Source of the DNA: an uncultured beta proteobacterium
GTDB lineage: Bacteria; Pseudomonadota; Gammaproteobacteria; Burkholderiales; Burkholderiaceae_C
Direction: 5' to 3'
Length of the DNA: 5,755 bases
Assembly (NCBI GenBank): GCA_903834645.1
Contig: CAILKA010000622.1
Coordinates: 1-5,755 of the forward strand
Part shown: positions 1 through 5,287 of the stretch, piece by piece
Position numbering within the stretch: the stretch's first letter is position 1
Layout: every line of letters starts with the position of its first letter
Notes under the pieces: generated by a model
Database searches by the model: none
Told to the model about the DNA's origin: nothing
The model's input: only the letters and a program-made list of their open reading frames with translations
Made by a program: the position numbers and the translations under genes

Positions 1-141
1 GGGCCGGAGGTGACGGGCGGGACGGCGTGGGGGGAGGCCAACGGCCGCGTGCACAGCATCCCTGCGCAGCAGTGCTGGCAGGCGCGCAACCTGGGTGCTG
101 GCGGATCCTTCTCACGCACCGCCTGCTACCCCGGCAGCTGA
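1..141 (+). CDS. C-terminal fragment of an unrecognised protein (5' end outside window)
   Basis: Frame 1 is open from the left edge to a TGA at 139-141 and gives 46 residues ending in ACYPGS. About 41 of 46 codons end in G or C, as in the real genes downstream. Frame 2 stops almost at once, which supports frame 1 as coding. The fragment is rich in Gly, Ala, Ser and Gln, with two cysteines near the end (in QQCWQ and TACYPG) about 18 residues apart. That would suit a disulfide in an exported protein, but no signal peptide or domain can be judged from this piece. No PEP-CTERM sorting signal is present. I do not recognise the family. It is separated from the operon by 198 bases and two hairpins, so it is probably a separate transcription unit. 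Confidence 0.6.
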   Translation, partial: GPEVTGGTAWGEANGRVHSIPAQQCWQARNLGAGGSFSRTACYPGS

Positions 142-152
142 GGGTGGAAGAG

Positions 153-180
153 GGGCCGGCTGCGCCGCGCAGACCGGCCC
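153..180 (+). terminator. Strong hairpin just after the upstream gene, possible terminator
   Basis: The arms gggccggctgcg (153-164) and cgcagaccggccc (168-180) pair over 12 base pairs with one bulged A at 173 and a 3-base loop (ccg). The hairpin starts 11 bases after the TGA of the upstream gene, as expected for a transcript end. No U-tract follows (the next bases are tggcatgag), so it is not a textbook intrinsic terminator. It could instead be a 3'-end stabilising stem or assist Rho-dependent termination. Confidence 0.45.
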
Positions 181-198
181 TGGCATGAGTCCCTGAAT

Positions 199-234
199 CG
201 GGCCCGCGCACCGCGTTGAGCGGGCGCGGGCCCG
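199..234 (+). terminator. Second GC inverted repeat, possible terminator or pause hairpin
   Basis: An exact 11-base inverted repeat: cgggcccgcgc (199-209) and gcgcgggcccg (224-234), with a 14-base loop. It lies 18 bases after the first hairpin, so the two form a tandem pair. No T-run follows. Each arm contains the self-complementary octamer cgggcccg, so a binding site for a dimeric protein is an alternative. In DNA this GC-rich, chance stems are common, but 11 exact pairs is above the usual noise. Confidence 0.4.
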
Positions 235-313
235 CACCCCTAGCTTGCCGATTGCCCCGTCGGCCACCCCCGAACACACTGGGCTCCAGACAAGACGACG
301 CGCGGTGCACTGG

Positions 314-339
314 GCACTGCGGTCCAACTGGAGCAGTGC
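314..339 (+). promoter_or_regulatory. Hairpin covering the Shine-Dalgarno of the first operon gene
   Basis: gcactgc (314-320) pairs exactly with gcagtgc (333-339). After a two-base bulge, tcc (323-325) pairs with gga (330-332), leaving an aact loop. The ribosome binding site GGAG (330-333) is wholly inside the right arm and the start codon follows immediately at 340. A second copy of gcactg at 307-312 can compete for the same right arm. The layout would fit translational control of operon entry, but no known riboswitch or thermometer family is recognised. Confidence 0.35.
330..333 (+). promoter_or_regulatory. Ribosome binding site GGAG for the N-acetyltransferase
   Basis: GGAG sits six bases before the ATG at 340, good spacing for a bacterial start. 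It supports 340 as the start over the internal ATG at 364. No other ATG, GTG or TTG occurs in frame between the upstream stop at 241-243 and position 340. Confidence 0.65.
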
Positions 340-840
340 ATGCCGGTATCGGACACGGTGGTGATGGAAGAGGGGGTGCAGGTGTTCCAGCCTGCGCTGG
401 TCAACCTGTACGGCTGCCGCATCGGCGCGGGCACGCGCATCGGGGCCTTCGTCGAGATCCAGAAGAACGCGCGCATCGGCCAGCGCTGCAAGATCTCCTC
501 GCACAGCTTCGTGTGCGAGGGCGTGCGCATCGACGAGGAGGTGTTCATCGGCCACGGGGTCATGTTCACCAATGACACGTACCCGCGTGCGACCAACGAA
601 CAGGGCCAGCTGCAGACGGAAGCCGACTGGAAGGTCGAGCCGACCCACGTGAAGCGGCGCGCCTCCATCGGCAGCAACGCCACGATCCGCAGCGGCGTGA
701 CGATCGGCGAAGGGGCTCTCGTGGGGGCCGGTGCCGTGGTGGTGGCCGACGTGCCCGACCACGCGATCGTGGCCGGCGTGCCGGCGCGCGTGATGGGCGA
801 CATGCGCATGCGCGAGGCTGCGCGCCTGAAGGCCGCGTGA
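340..840 (+). CDS. WbpD/WlbB-like nucleotide-sugar N-acetyltransferase (left-handed beta-helix)
   Basis: A 166-residue hexapeptide-repeat acyltransferase. The [LIV]-G-x-x-x-x repeats run from about residue 13 to 70 (for example CRIGAG, TRIGAF, ARIGQR, VFIGHG) and resume at 109-150 (ASIGSN, VTIGEG, ALVGAG), ending in the usual AGVPARVMG. Between them a loop at about 74-105 carries FTNDTYPRA, typical of the WbpD/WlbB and QdtC/FdtC group that acetylates a 3-amino group using acetyl-CoA. Known WbpD acts on UDP-2-acetamido-3-amino-2,3-dideoxy-glucuronate; here the exact acceptor is not fixed. The enzyme is cytoplasmic and probably trimeric, from family knowledge. It is slightly shorter than WbpD (about 190 residues). 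It is the first gene of the operon, followed at once by the dehydrogenase and aminotransferase that would make its substrate. The start is ATG with GGAG six bases upstream. The fold is certain, the substrate inferred. Confidence 0.85.
   Translation: MPVSDTVVMEEGVQVFQPALVNLYGCRIGAGTRIGAFVEIQKNARIGQRCKISSHSFVCEGVRIDEEVFIGHGVMFTNDTYPRATNEQGQLQTEADWKVEPTHVKRRASIGSNATIRSGVTIGEGALVGAGAVVVADVPDHAIVAGVPARVMGDMRMREAARLKAA
828..832 (+). promoter_or_regulatory. Ribosome binding site GAAGG that decides the dehydrogenase start
   Basis: GAAGG lies inside the last codons of the acetyltransferase gene. It is seven bases before ATG 840 but only four before the alternative GTG 837, so ATG 840 is preferred. 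The two choices differ by one residue. Confidence 0.45.
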
Positions 841-1865
841 TGGTCGGCATCGGCGTGGTGGGCTATGGCTACTGGGGCCCGAACCTGGTGCGCAACTTCT
901 TCGAGACACCTGGCGCTCGCGTGGCGGCACTGGCCGAACTCGACCCGGCGCGGCGCGCGCTGGCCGAGCGACGCCACCCAGGCTTGAAGACCACGGACGA
1001 CCTGGACGTGCTGCTGGCCGACCCGGCGGTGGACGCGGTGGCGATCGCCACACCTGCGGCCACGCACCACGCGCTGGGCCTGCGTGCGCTGCAGGCGGGC
1101 AAGCACGTGTGGCTGGAAAAGCCCATGACCGAGACGAGCGCGCAGGCGCGCGAACTTGGCGTGGAGGCGAAGAAGCGTGACCGCGTGCTGCTGGTGGATC
1201 ACACCTTCATCTACACGCCCGCGGTGCGCAAGATGGCCGAGCTCATCGACAGCGGCGAGATCGGGGATGTCTACTACGTGGACTCCACGCGCGTGAACCT
1301 GGGCCTGTTCCAGCGTGACGTGAGCGTGATCTGCGACCTCGCGGTGCACGACTTCGCGATCATGGATCACCTGCTCAAGCGCAAGCCGCGCGCCGTGTCG
1401 GCCAACGGCGTGAACCACTTCCCGGGCACGCCTGAGAACCTGGCCTACGTGACGCTGTACTACGACGGCGGCACGATCGGCCACGTCAACGTGAGCTGGC
1501 TTGCGCCGGTGAAGGTGCGCCAGATCGTGGTGGGTGGCAGCCGCCGCATGATCGCCTACGACGACCTGCAGCCCAGCGACAAGATCAAGGTCTACGACCG
1601 GGGCGTCGAGATGAGCGACGACCCGCAGCGCGCGCGCGAGATGCGTGTGGGCTACCGCAGCGGCGACATGTGGTCGCCCCAGCTCGGCACCACGGAGGCG
1701 CTGCGCATCGAGGGCGAGCACTTCGTCGACTGCATCAACAACGGCACGCCGGCGCTCACGGGCGCCGACTTCGGGCTGCGCATGGTGCAGCTGATCGAGG
1801 CCGCCACCGCATCCATGCACCGCAAGGGCGAAACCATCTACCTTCAGGAGGAAGCCGCGTCGTGA
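840..1865 (+). CDS. Gfo/Idh/MocA-family nucleotide-sugar dehydrogenase (WbpB/GnnA-like role)
   Basis: 341 residues, normal length for the family. The N-terminal Rossmann domain opens with a GxGxxG dinucleotide loop (G8-Y-G-Y-W-G13) followed by PNLVRNF, a form common in polysaccharide clusters. ATPAATHH (70-77) and the catalytic EKPM (Lys94) follow. The C-terminal alpha/beta domain carries DLAVHDF (166-172), with the Asp and His conserved in sugar-oxidising members. The likely reaction is NAD-dependent oxidation of a UDP-sugar, probably at C3, to give the keto substrate for the next gene. WbpB acts on the uronic acid, while GnnA acts directly on UDP-GlcNAc; the window has no WbpA-type C6 dehydrogenase to decide between them. 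The ATG overlaps the previous stop by one base (TGATG), and GTG 837 is an equally open start. Family assignment is firm, substrate inferred. Confidence 0.85.
   Translation: MVGIGVVGYGYWGPNLVRNFFETPGARVAALAELDPARRALAERRHPGLKTTDDLDVLLADPAVDAVAIATPAATHHALGLRALQAGKHVWLEKPMTETSAQARELGVEAKKRDRVLLVDHTFIYTPAVRKMAELIDSGEIGDVYYVDSTRVNLGLFQRDVSVICDLAVHDFAIMDHLLKRKPRAVSANGVNHFPGTPENLAYVTLYYDGGTIGHVNVSWLAPVKVRQIVVGGSRRMIAYDDLQPSDKIKVYDRGVEMSDDPQRAREMRVGYRSGDMWSPQLGTTEALRIEGEHFVDCINNGTPALTGADFGLRMVQLIEAATASMHRKGETIYLQEEAAS
1846..1851 (+). promoter_or_regulatory. Ribosome binding site AGGAGG that decides the aminotransferase GTG start
   Basis: A perfect AGGAGG near the end of the dehydrogenase gene, ten bases before the GTG at 1862. 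The next in-frame ATG (1940) would cut away the conserved IPFVDLK motif, and the much earlier in-frame ATG at 1670 would add about 64 unrelated residues read out of the dehydrogenase gene. This makes GTG 1862 the best start. Confidence 0.65.
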
Positions 1866-3115
1866 CCGCCACCATCCCCGAAAGCCTCGCGCCAGAGGCA
1901 GGAAACACCCCCATTCCGTTCGTCGACCTGAAGGCTCAGATGCGCAGCATCCGCGCCGAGATCGATGCGGCCATTGCAGGCGTGCTCGACAGCTGCCAGT
2001 TCACGCTCGGCCCGGAGGTGGAGGCCTTCGAGCAGGAGTTCGCCGCCTACAGCCAGCGCCCCTTCGGCGTGGCCGTCAACACCGGCACGAGTGCGCTGCA
2101 CCTGGCGCTGCTGGCCGCTGGTGTGGGCCCGGGTGACGAGGTGATCACGGTGCCCTTCACGTTCGTGGCCACGGCCAGCGCCATCGACTACACAGGGGCC
2201 CGGCCGGTGTTCGTCGACATCGACCCGGCCACGCTCACGATGGATCCGCGCGCGCTGGAGGCGGCGATCACGCCGCGCACCCGTGCCATCCTGCCGGTGC
2301 ACCTGTACGGCCTGATGGCCGACATGGAGGCGATCGGCGAGATCGCGCGCCGGCACGACCTGGTGGTCATCGAGGACGCGGCGCAGGCGCACGGGGCTGA
2401 GCTCCATGGCCGACGCGCAGGCAGCTTCGGCCACATGGCCTGCTTCAGCTTCGACCCGGGCAAGAACCTGGGCGCCTGCGGCGAGGGCGGGATGGTGGTG
2501 ACGGGCGATGCTGACCTGGCTCGCCGCGTGCGGCTGTTGCGCGATTGGGGCGCGCCGCAGAAGTATCACCATGAGATCAAGGGCTACAACTTCCGCATGG
2601 AGGCGATCCAGGGCGCGGTGCTGCGCGCCAAGCTGCGCCACCTGCCGGCCTGGACCGAGGCGCGCGCACGCGTGGCGGCCCGCTACGACGAGCTCCTGGC
2701 GGGCACCTCCATACGGGCGCAGGCCGCACCCGCCGGCTACCGCTCCGTGCACCACGTCTATGCCGTGAGGACCGCCGCGCGCGAGGCTTGGCAGCACGCC
2801 CTGACGCGTCAGGGCGTGGCCAGCGGCATCCACTACCCCAAGCCGATCCACCTGCTCCCGGCCTTCCGCGAGCTCGGCGGGCAGCGCGGCCAGTTCCCGC
2901 ACGCCGAAGCGGCGGCGCAGACGGTGCTGTCGCTGCCGATGTATGCCGAGCTCACCGACGCCCAGGTGCAGCGCGTGGGCGAGGCGGTGCGTGCGCTGGC
3001 AACGGCCTCCAGGCAGCCGGGGCACGCTGCGCCCCGTCCGGCCGCTGCGGTGGCCCGCGGGGGTTGGTCTGGCGCGCCTGCGGGGGCGGGGCTGGGGCAG
3101 GCCGGTGCGGCCTGA
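1862..3115 (+). CDS. DegT/DnrJ/EryC1/StrS-family PLP aminotransferase (WbpE/GnnB-like)
   Basis: 417 residues starting at GTG 1862, which overlaps the dehydrogenase stop (GTGA). Family motifs appear in order: IPFVDLK (18-24), LGPEVEAFE (49-57), the phosphate-binding NTGTSALHLAL (73-83), GDEVITVPFTFVAT (91-104), EDAAQAHGA (171-179) with Asp172 for the pyridine nitrogen, and FSFDPGKNLGA (195-205) with Lys201 as the Schiff-base lysine. KYHHEIKGYNFRM (234-246), SGIHYPKP (321-328) and LSLPMY (356-361) follow. The enzyme would move an amino group, usually from glutamate, onto the keto-sugar made by the neighbouring dehydrogenase, giving the 3-amino sugar acetylated by the first gene. The catalytic domain ends near residue 380. 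The last 37 or so residues are a Pro/Ala/Gly-rich tail not typical of the family, which overlaps the next gene. Dedicated substrate inferred from context. Confidence 0.88.
   Translation: MTATIPESLAPEAGNTPIPFVDLKAQMRSIRAEIDAAIAGVLDSCQFTLGPEVEAFEQEFAAYSQRPFGVAVNTGTSALHLALLAAGVGPGDEVITVPFTFVATASAIDYTGARPVFVDIDPATLTMDPRALEAAITPRTRAILPVHLYGLMADMEAIGEIARRHDLVVIEDAAQAHGAELHGRRAGSFGHMACFSFDPGKNLGACGEGGMVVTGDADLARRVRLLRDWGAPQKYHHEIKGYNFRMEAIQGAVLRAKLRHLPAWTEARARVAARYDELLAGTSIRAQAAPAGYRSVHHVYAVRTAAREAWQHALTRQGVASGIHYPKPIHLLPAFRELGGQRGQFPHAEAAAQTVLSLPMYAELTDAQVQRVGEAVRALATASRQPGHAAPRPAAAVARGGWSGAPAGAGLGQAGAA
3059..3101 (+). other. Cluster of G-runs before the PglD-like start (possible G-quadruplex)
   Basis: The coding strand has ggggg (3059-3063), ggggg (3082-3086), gggg (3088-3091), gggg (3094-3097) and gg (3100-3101). 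The middle three runs are separated by only one or two bases. They fall in the low-complexity tail of the aminotransferase, and the last lie 4-10 bases before GTG 3105. A two-layer quadruplex using the last four runs, or a three-layer one using the distant run at 3059, is possible. Chance in a very GC-rich genome is the alternative. Confidence 0.3.
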
Positions 3116-3749
3116 GCCCGCGGCCAAGGGGCGGCCGCTCCTCCTCTTCCCCTGCAACGGCAACGCCCTGGAGGCGCTGGCCTGCCTGGGTGACAAGTGG
3201 GCGCTCGAGGCCTTCCTCGACGACACGCCGGCCAAGCAGGCCGCGGGCTGCGCCGGCTACCCGGTGCGCGGACGCGAAGCCCTTGCGCAATGGCCGCAGG
3301 CGCAGGTGCTCGCCGTGCCAGGCGGCCCGCACAGCTACCGTGAGCGCCGCGCGCTCGTCGAGAGCCTGCGTGTGCCCGAGGAGCGCTGGGCCAGCGTCGT
3401 GCACCCGAGCGCCAGCGTGTCGCCGCTGGCCCGGATCGGGCGCAACGTGCTGCTGATGGCCGGCGTGGTGGTCACCGCCAACGCGGTGATCGGTGACCAC
3501 GTGTGCGTGCTGCCCAACGCGGTGATCCATCACGACACCGTGGTTGGAGACTGGACGCTGGTGGGCGCGGGCGTGACCCTGGCCGGCCACGTGCAGGTCG
3601 GTGAGAACTGCTACCTGGGCAGCGGCACGAGCGTGCTGCAGGGCGTGCGCATCGGCGACGGTGCGCTCACGGGCCTGGGCAGCACCGTGATTCGCCACGT
3701 GCCCCCCGGGGCGCGCGTGGCAGGTGTGCCAACGAGGGTACTGTCATGA
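3105..3749 (+). CDS. PglD/NeuD-type sugar O- or N-acyltransferase
   Basis: 214 residues if it starts at GTG 3105, overlapping the aminotransferase end by 11 bases. This is the only plausible in-frame start near the first conserved strand; an ATG at 2943 would add 54 residues read out of the aminotransferase. Length fits the family (about 200-220). The N-terminal sugar-binding domain begins RPLLLFPCNGNALEALACLGD (10-30), where PglD and NeuD normally have GAGGHG; then AFLDDTP (36-42) and LAVPGG (69-74). Hexapeptide repeats fill 105-195, with VIHHDTVVGD at 140-149: His143-Asp144 sits where PglD has its catalytic His-Glu pair. It ends in VPPGARVAGVPTRVL. It presumably transfers acetyl from acetyl-CoA to a nucleotide sugar or precursor for the polymer; the acceptor cannot be told. 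It is a second acyltransferase of a different subtype from the first gene. The Shine-Dalgarno is weak (G-run 3094-3097). Confidence 0.8.
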   Translation: MRPEPAAKGRPLLLFPCNGNALEALACLGDKWALEAFLDDTPAKQAAGCAGYPVRGREALAQWPQAQVLAVPGGPHSYRERRALVESLRVPEERWASVVHPSASVSPLARIGRNVLLMAGVVVTANAVIGDHVCVLPNAVIHHDTVVGDWTLVGAGVTLAGHVQVGENCYLGSGTSVLQGVRIGDGALTGLGSTVIRHVPPGARVAGVPTRVLS

Positions 3750-5287
3750 CGAATGCGCAAGAGCAGAGGCAGGCGGTCCAGCCGCCGGGGGAGTTCGAGG
3801 AGCTGTTGCTGAGCCTGCGCCGCGGGGGGCGCACGCTGTGGCGCAGGCGCCGCCTGGCGCTGGTCAGCGCCTGGGGCGTTGCGCTCGTGGCGGCTGTGGC
3901 GCTGCCCTACGTGCCACAGCGCTACGAGGCCAGCGCACGCCTGGTGGTGGACACGCAGTCTGCCTTGAGGCCGCTGATCTCGGGCATGTCGGTGCAGTCG
4001 GCCGAGGCGGAGCGCCAGGCGCGGGTGCTGGCGCGCGAGGCGATGGCGAGCTCGCAGCTGGCGCGGCTGGTCGAGCGCAACGCACTGGGCCTCCCGGCGG
4101 CCACCGCCGAGGAGCGCGAGGACTCGCTCGTGAGGCTCATTGCGCGCACCAAGCTCAGTGCCGACGAGAACGGCATCCACACCGTGAGCTACCGCGACAC
4201 CGACCCGGAGCGGGCGCGCCGCGTCGTGCAGGGGCTGGTGGAGCTCTTTGGCGAGGTCTCCGAGGGCGAGAAGCGCCGCGACGTGCAGGATGCCGATCGC
4301 TTCCTGCTGGCGCAGCGCCAGGCCAGCGAGGCTCGGCTGGTGGAGGCCGAGCGGCGCCTGACCGCGTTCAAGGTGCGCCACTTCGGCTCCACCGGCGTCT
4401 CCAAGGAGGACTACTTCGCACGCATCGCGGCCACCCAGGAGGGCGTGGTGAGGCTGCGCGCCGAGCTCGCCGCCGCGGAGCAGTCGCGCGATGCCTATCG
4501 CGGCGAACTCTCGCGTGAGGATCCGCAGCGGCCGGTGGACGTGGAGCTCACGTCGCGACGCAAGGCGCTCGACGAGCTGCTGGTGAAGCTGGGCGAGCAG
4601 CACCCGGAGGTGATCGCCGCGCGCGAGGCCGTGACCCGGACGGAGGATCTCAAGCGCGAGCGCGACCCCGAGCCTGCTCGTGCCGGCAGCCCGACGAACC
4701 CGGTCTATCAGCGGCTGCGCAGCCAGCTTGCCGAGGCCGAGGCGCTGGTGGCGGCACTGCGCAGCCGCCTGAGCGTGGCGCAGCAGCGTCTGGCGGAGTT
4801 TCGTGCCGCTGCCGACCGTGCTCCTGCCATCGAGGCGGAGTACGCGCAGTTGGGCCTGGAGGTGGAGTTCGCACGCAAGACCTACGACCAGCTCGTGGCC
4901 AAGGGGGAGTCGGCGGCGCTGGGGCTCAAGGCCGAGGAGTCCTCGCGCAATGCAGGCTTTCGCGTGATCGAGCCCTCACGCGCAGGCGGCGTGCCGGTGT
5001 TTCCGGGTCGGCTCGAGCTCGGGTGGGCAGCTGCGCTGCTGTCGCTGCTGGCCGGGATGGTCGTGCCGCTGGGTGTGGAGCGGCTGCGCCCCACGGTGGA
5101 GGACGCCTCGGCCTTGCAGCGCCTGGTGCAGCGTCCGGTGATCGGTGAAATCCGGGCCTGGCCGCCGCAGGGCGCGATGGTGGGCCTGGGGGCGTGGTTG
5201 GTGGCGGGCGCGGCCATCGGGCTGCTCGCGTTTCAGGGCATGGCGCTGGCCTGGCTTCAGCGCACGGGTGGGGGATTCGGGGCATGA
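3746..5287 (+). CDS. Polysaccharide chain-length determinant (co-polymerase), XrtA/PEP-CTERM locus type
   Basis: 513 residues, close to the roughly 500 of the PEP-CTERM-locus chain-length subfamily. An arginine-rich stretch (25-36) precedes membrane segment 1 (about 37-56). Then comes the Wzz-like RYEASARLVVDTQS (59-72) with ALRPLISGMSV (73-83), as in this subfamily. The periplasmic part (about 57-420) is mostly alpha-helical with coiled-coil stretches around 180-255 and 320-400, including LGEQHPEVI (282-290). The proline-rich FRVIEPSRAGGVPVFPGR (405-422) leads into membrane segment 2 (about 424-444), and a third segment lies near 478-503. There is no Walker A motif: the kinase is a separate gene, the next one. 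The role is to set polymer length at the inner membrane with the polymerase and kinase. The start is ATG 3746, overlapping the previous stop (ATGA), with GAGGG at 3734-3738, seven bases away. Confidence 0.88.
   Translation: MTNAQEQRQAVQPPGEFEELLLSLRRGGRTLWRRRRLALVSAWGVALVAAVALPYVPQRYEASARLVVDTQSALRPLISGMSVQSAEAERQARVLAREAMASSQLARLVERNALGLPAATAEEREDSLVRLIARTKLSADENGIHTVSYRDTDPERARRVVQGLVELFGEVSEGEKRRDVQDADRFLLAQRQASEARLVEAERRLTAFKVRHFGSTGVSKEDYFARIAATQEGVVRLRAELAAAEQSRDAYRGELSREDPQRPVDVELTSRRKALDELLVKLGEQHPEVIAAREAVTRTEDLKRERDPEPARAGSPTNPVYQRLRSQLAEAEALVAALRSRLSVAQQRLAEFRAAADRAPAIEAEYAQLGLEVEFARKTYDQLVAKGESAALGLKAEESSRNAGFRVIEPSRAGGVPVFPGRLELGWAAALLSLLAGMVVPLGVERLRPTVEDASALQRLVQRPVIGEIRAWPPQGAMVGLGAWLVAGAAIGLLAFQGMALAWLQRTGGGFGA

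Larger units (their letters stand above)
142..339. other. Intergenic region: terminator-like hairpins and operon leader
   Basis: This is the only non-coding gap in the window. It holds two GC-rich inverted repeats in its first half and a small hairpin over the ribosome binding site at its right end. The operon promoter should lie here if the hairpins end the upstream transcript, but I could not find a convincing -35/-10 pair or a -24/-12 sigma-54 element. In-frame stops at 217-219 and 241-243 rule out an N-terminal extension of the downstream gene. Confidence 0.6.

Noticed and set aside
181..197. Possible sigma-54 promoter at TGGCATG in the leader
   Set aside because: The -24 half looks right, but the required GC twelve bases downstream is absent (TG at 194-195). 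Sigma-54 control of PEP-CTERM loci made it worth checking.
216..246. Possible sigma-70 promoter with TTGAGC (216-221) and TAGCTT (241-246)
   Set aside because: The -10 matches poorly, the spacing of 19 is long, and the -35 lies in the loop of the second hairpin.
216..575. Plus-strand 119-codon frame overlapping the first acetyltransferase
   Set aside because: It runs in a different frame through clear hexapeptide repeats, with Arg/Gly/His-rich content and no good ribosome binding site.
240..1820. Minus-strand open frame of 526 codons across the acetyltransferase and dehydrogenase genes
   Set aside because: It is the mirror of two well-supported plus-strand genes. Its protein is rich in His, Arg and Ala with no family motif, a usual artefact of few stops in GC-rich DNA.
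1670..1861. N-terminal extension of the aminotransferase to an ATG at 1670
   Set aside because: The extra residues are an out-of-frame reading of the dehydrogenase C-terminus; GTG 1862 with AGGAGG upstream gives the normal family start.
1844..3235. Minus-strand open frame of 463 codons opposite the aminotransferase
   Set aside because: Same artefact: it lies across a gene with all its catalytic motifs, and its own product shows no recognisable motif.
3611..4603. Minus-strand open frame of 330 codons opposite the acyltransferase end and co-polymerase
   Set aside because: It crosses two real overlapping genes, and the product is a low-complexity Leu/Arg/His/Ala sequence.
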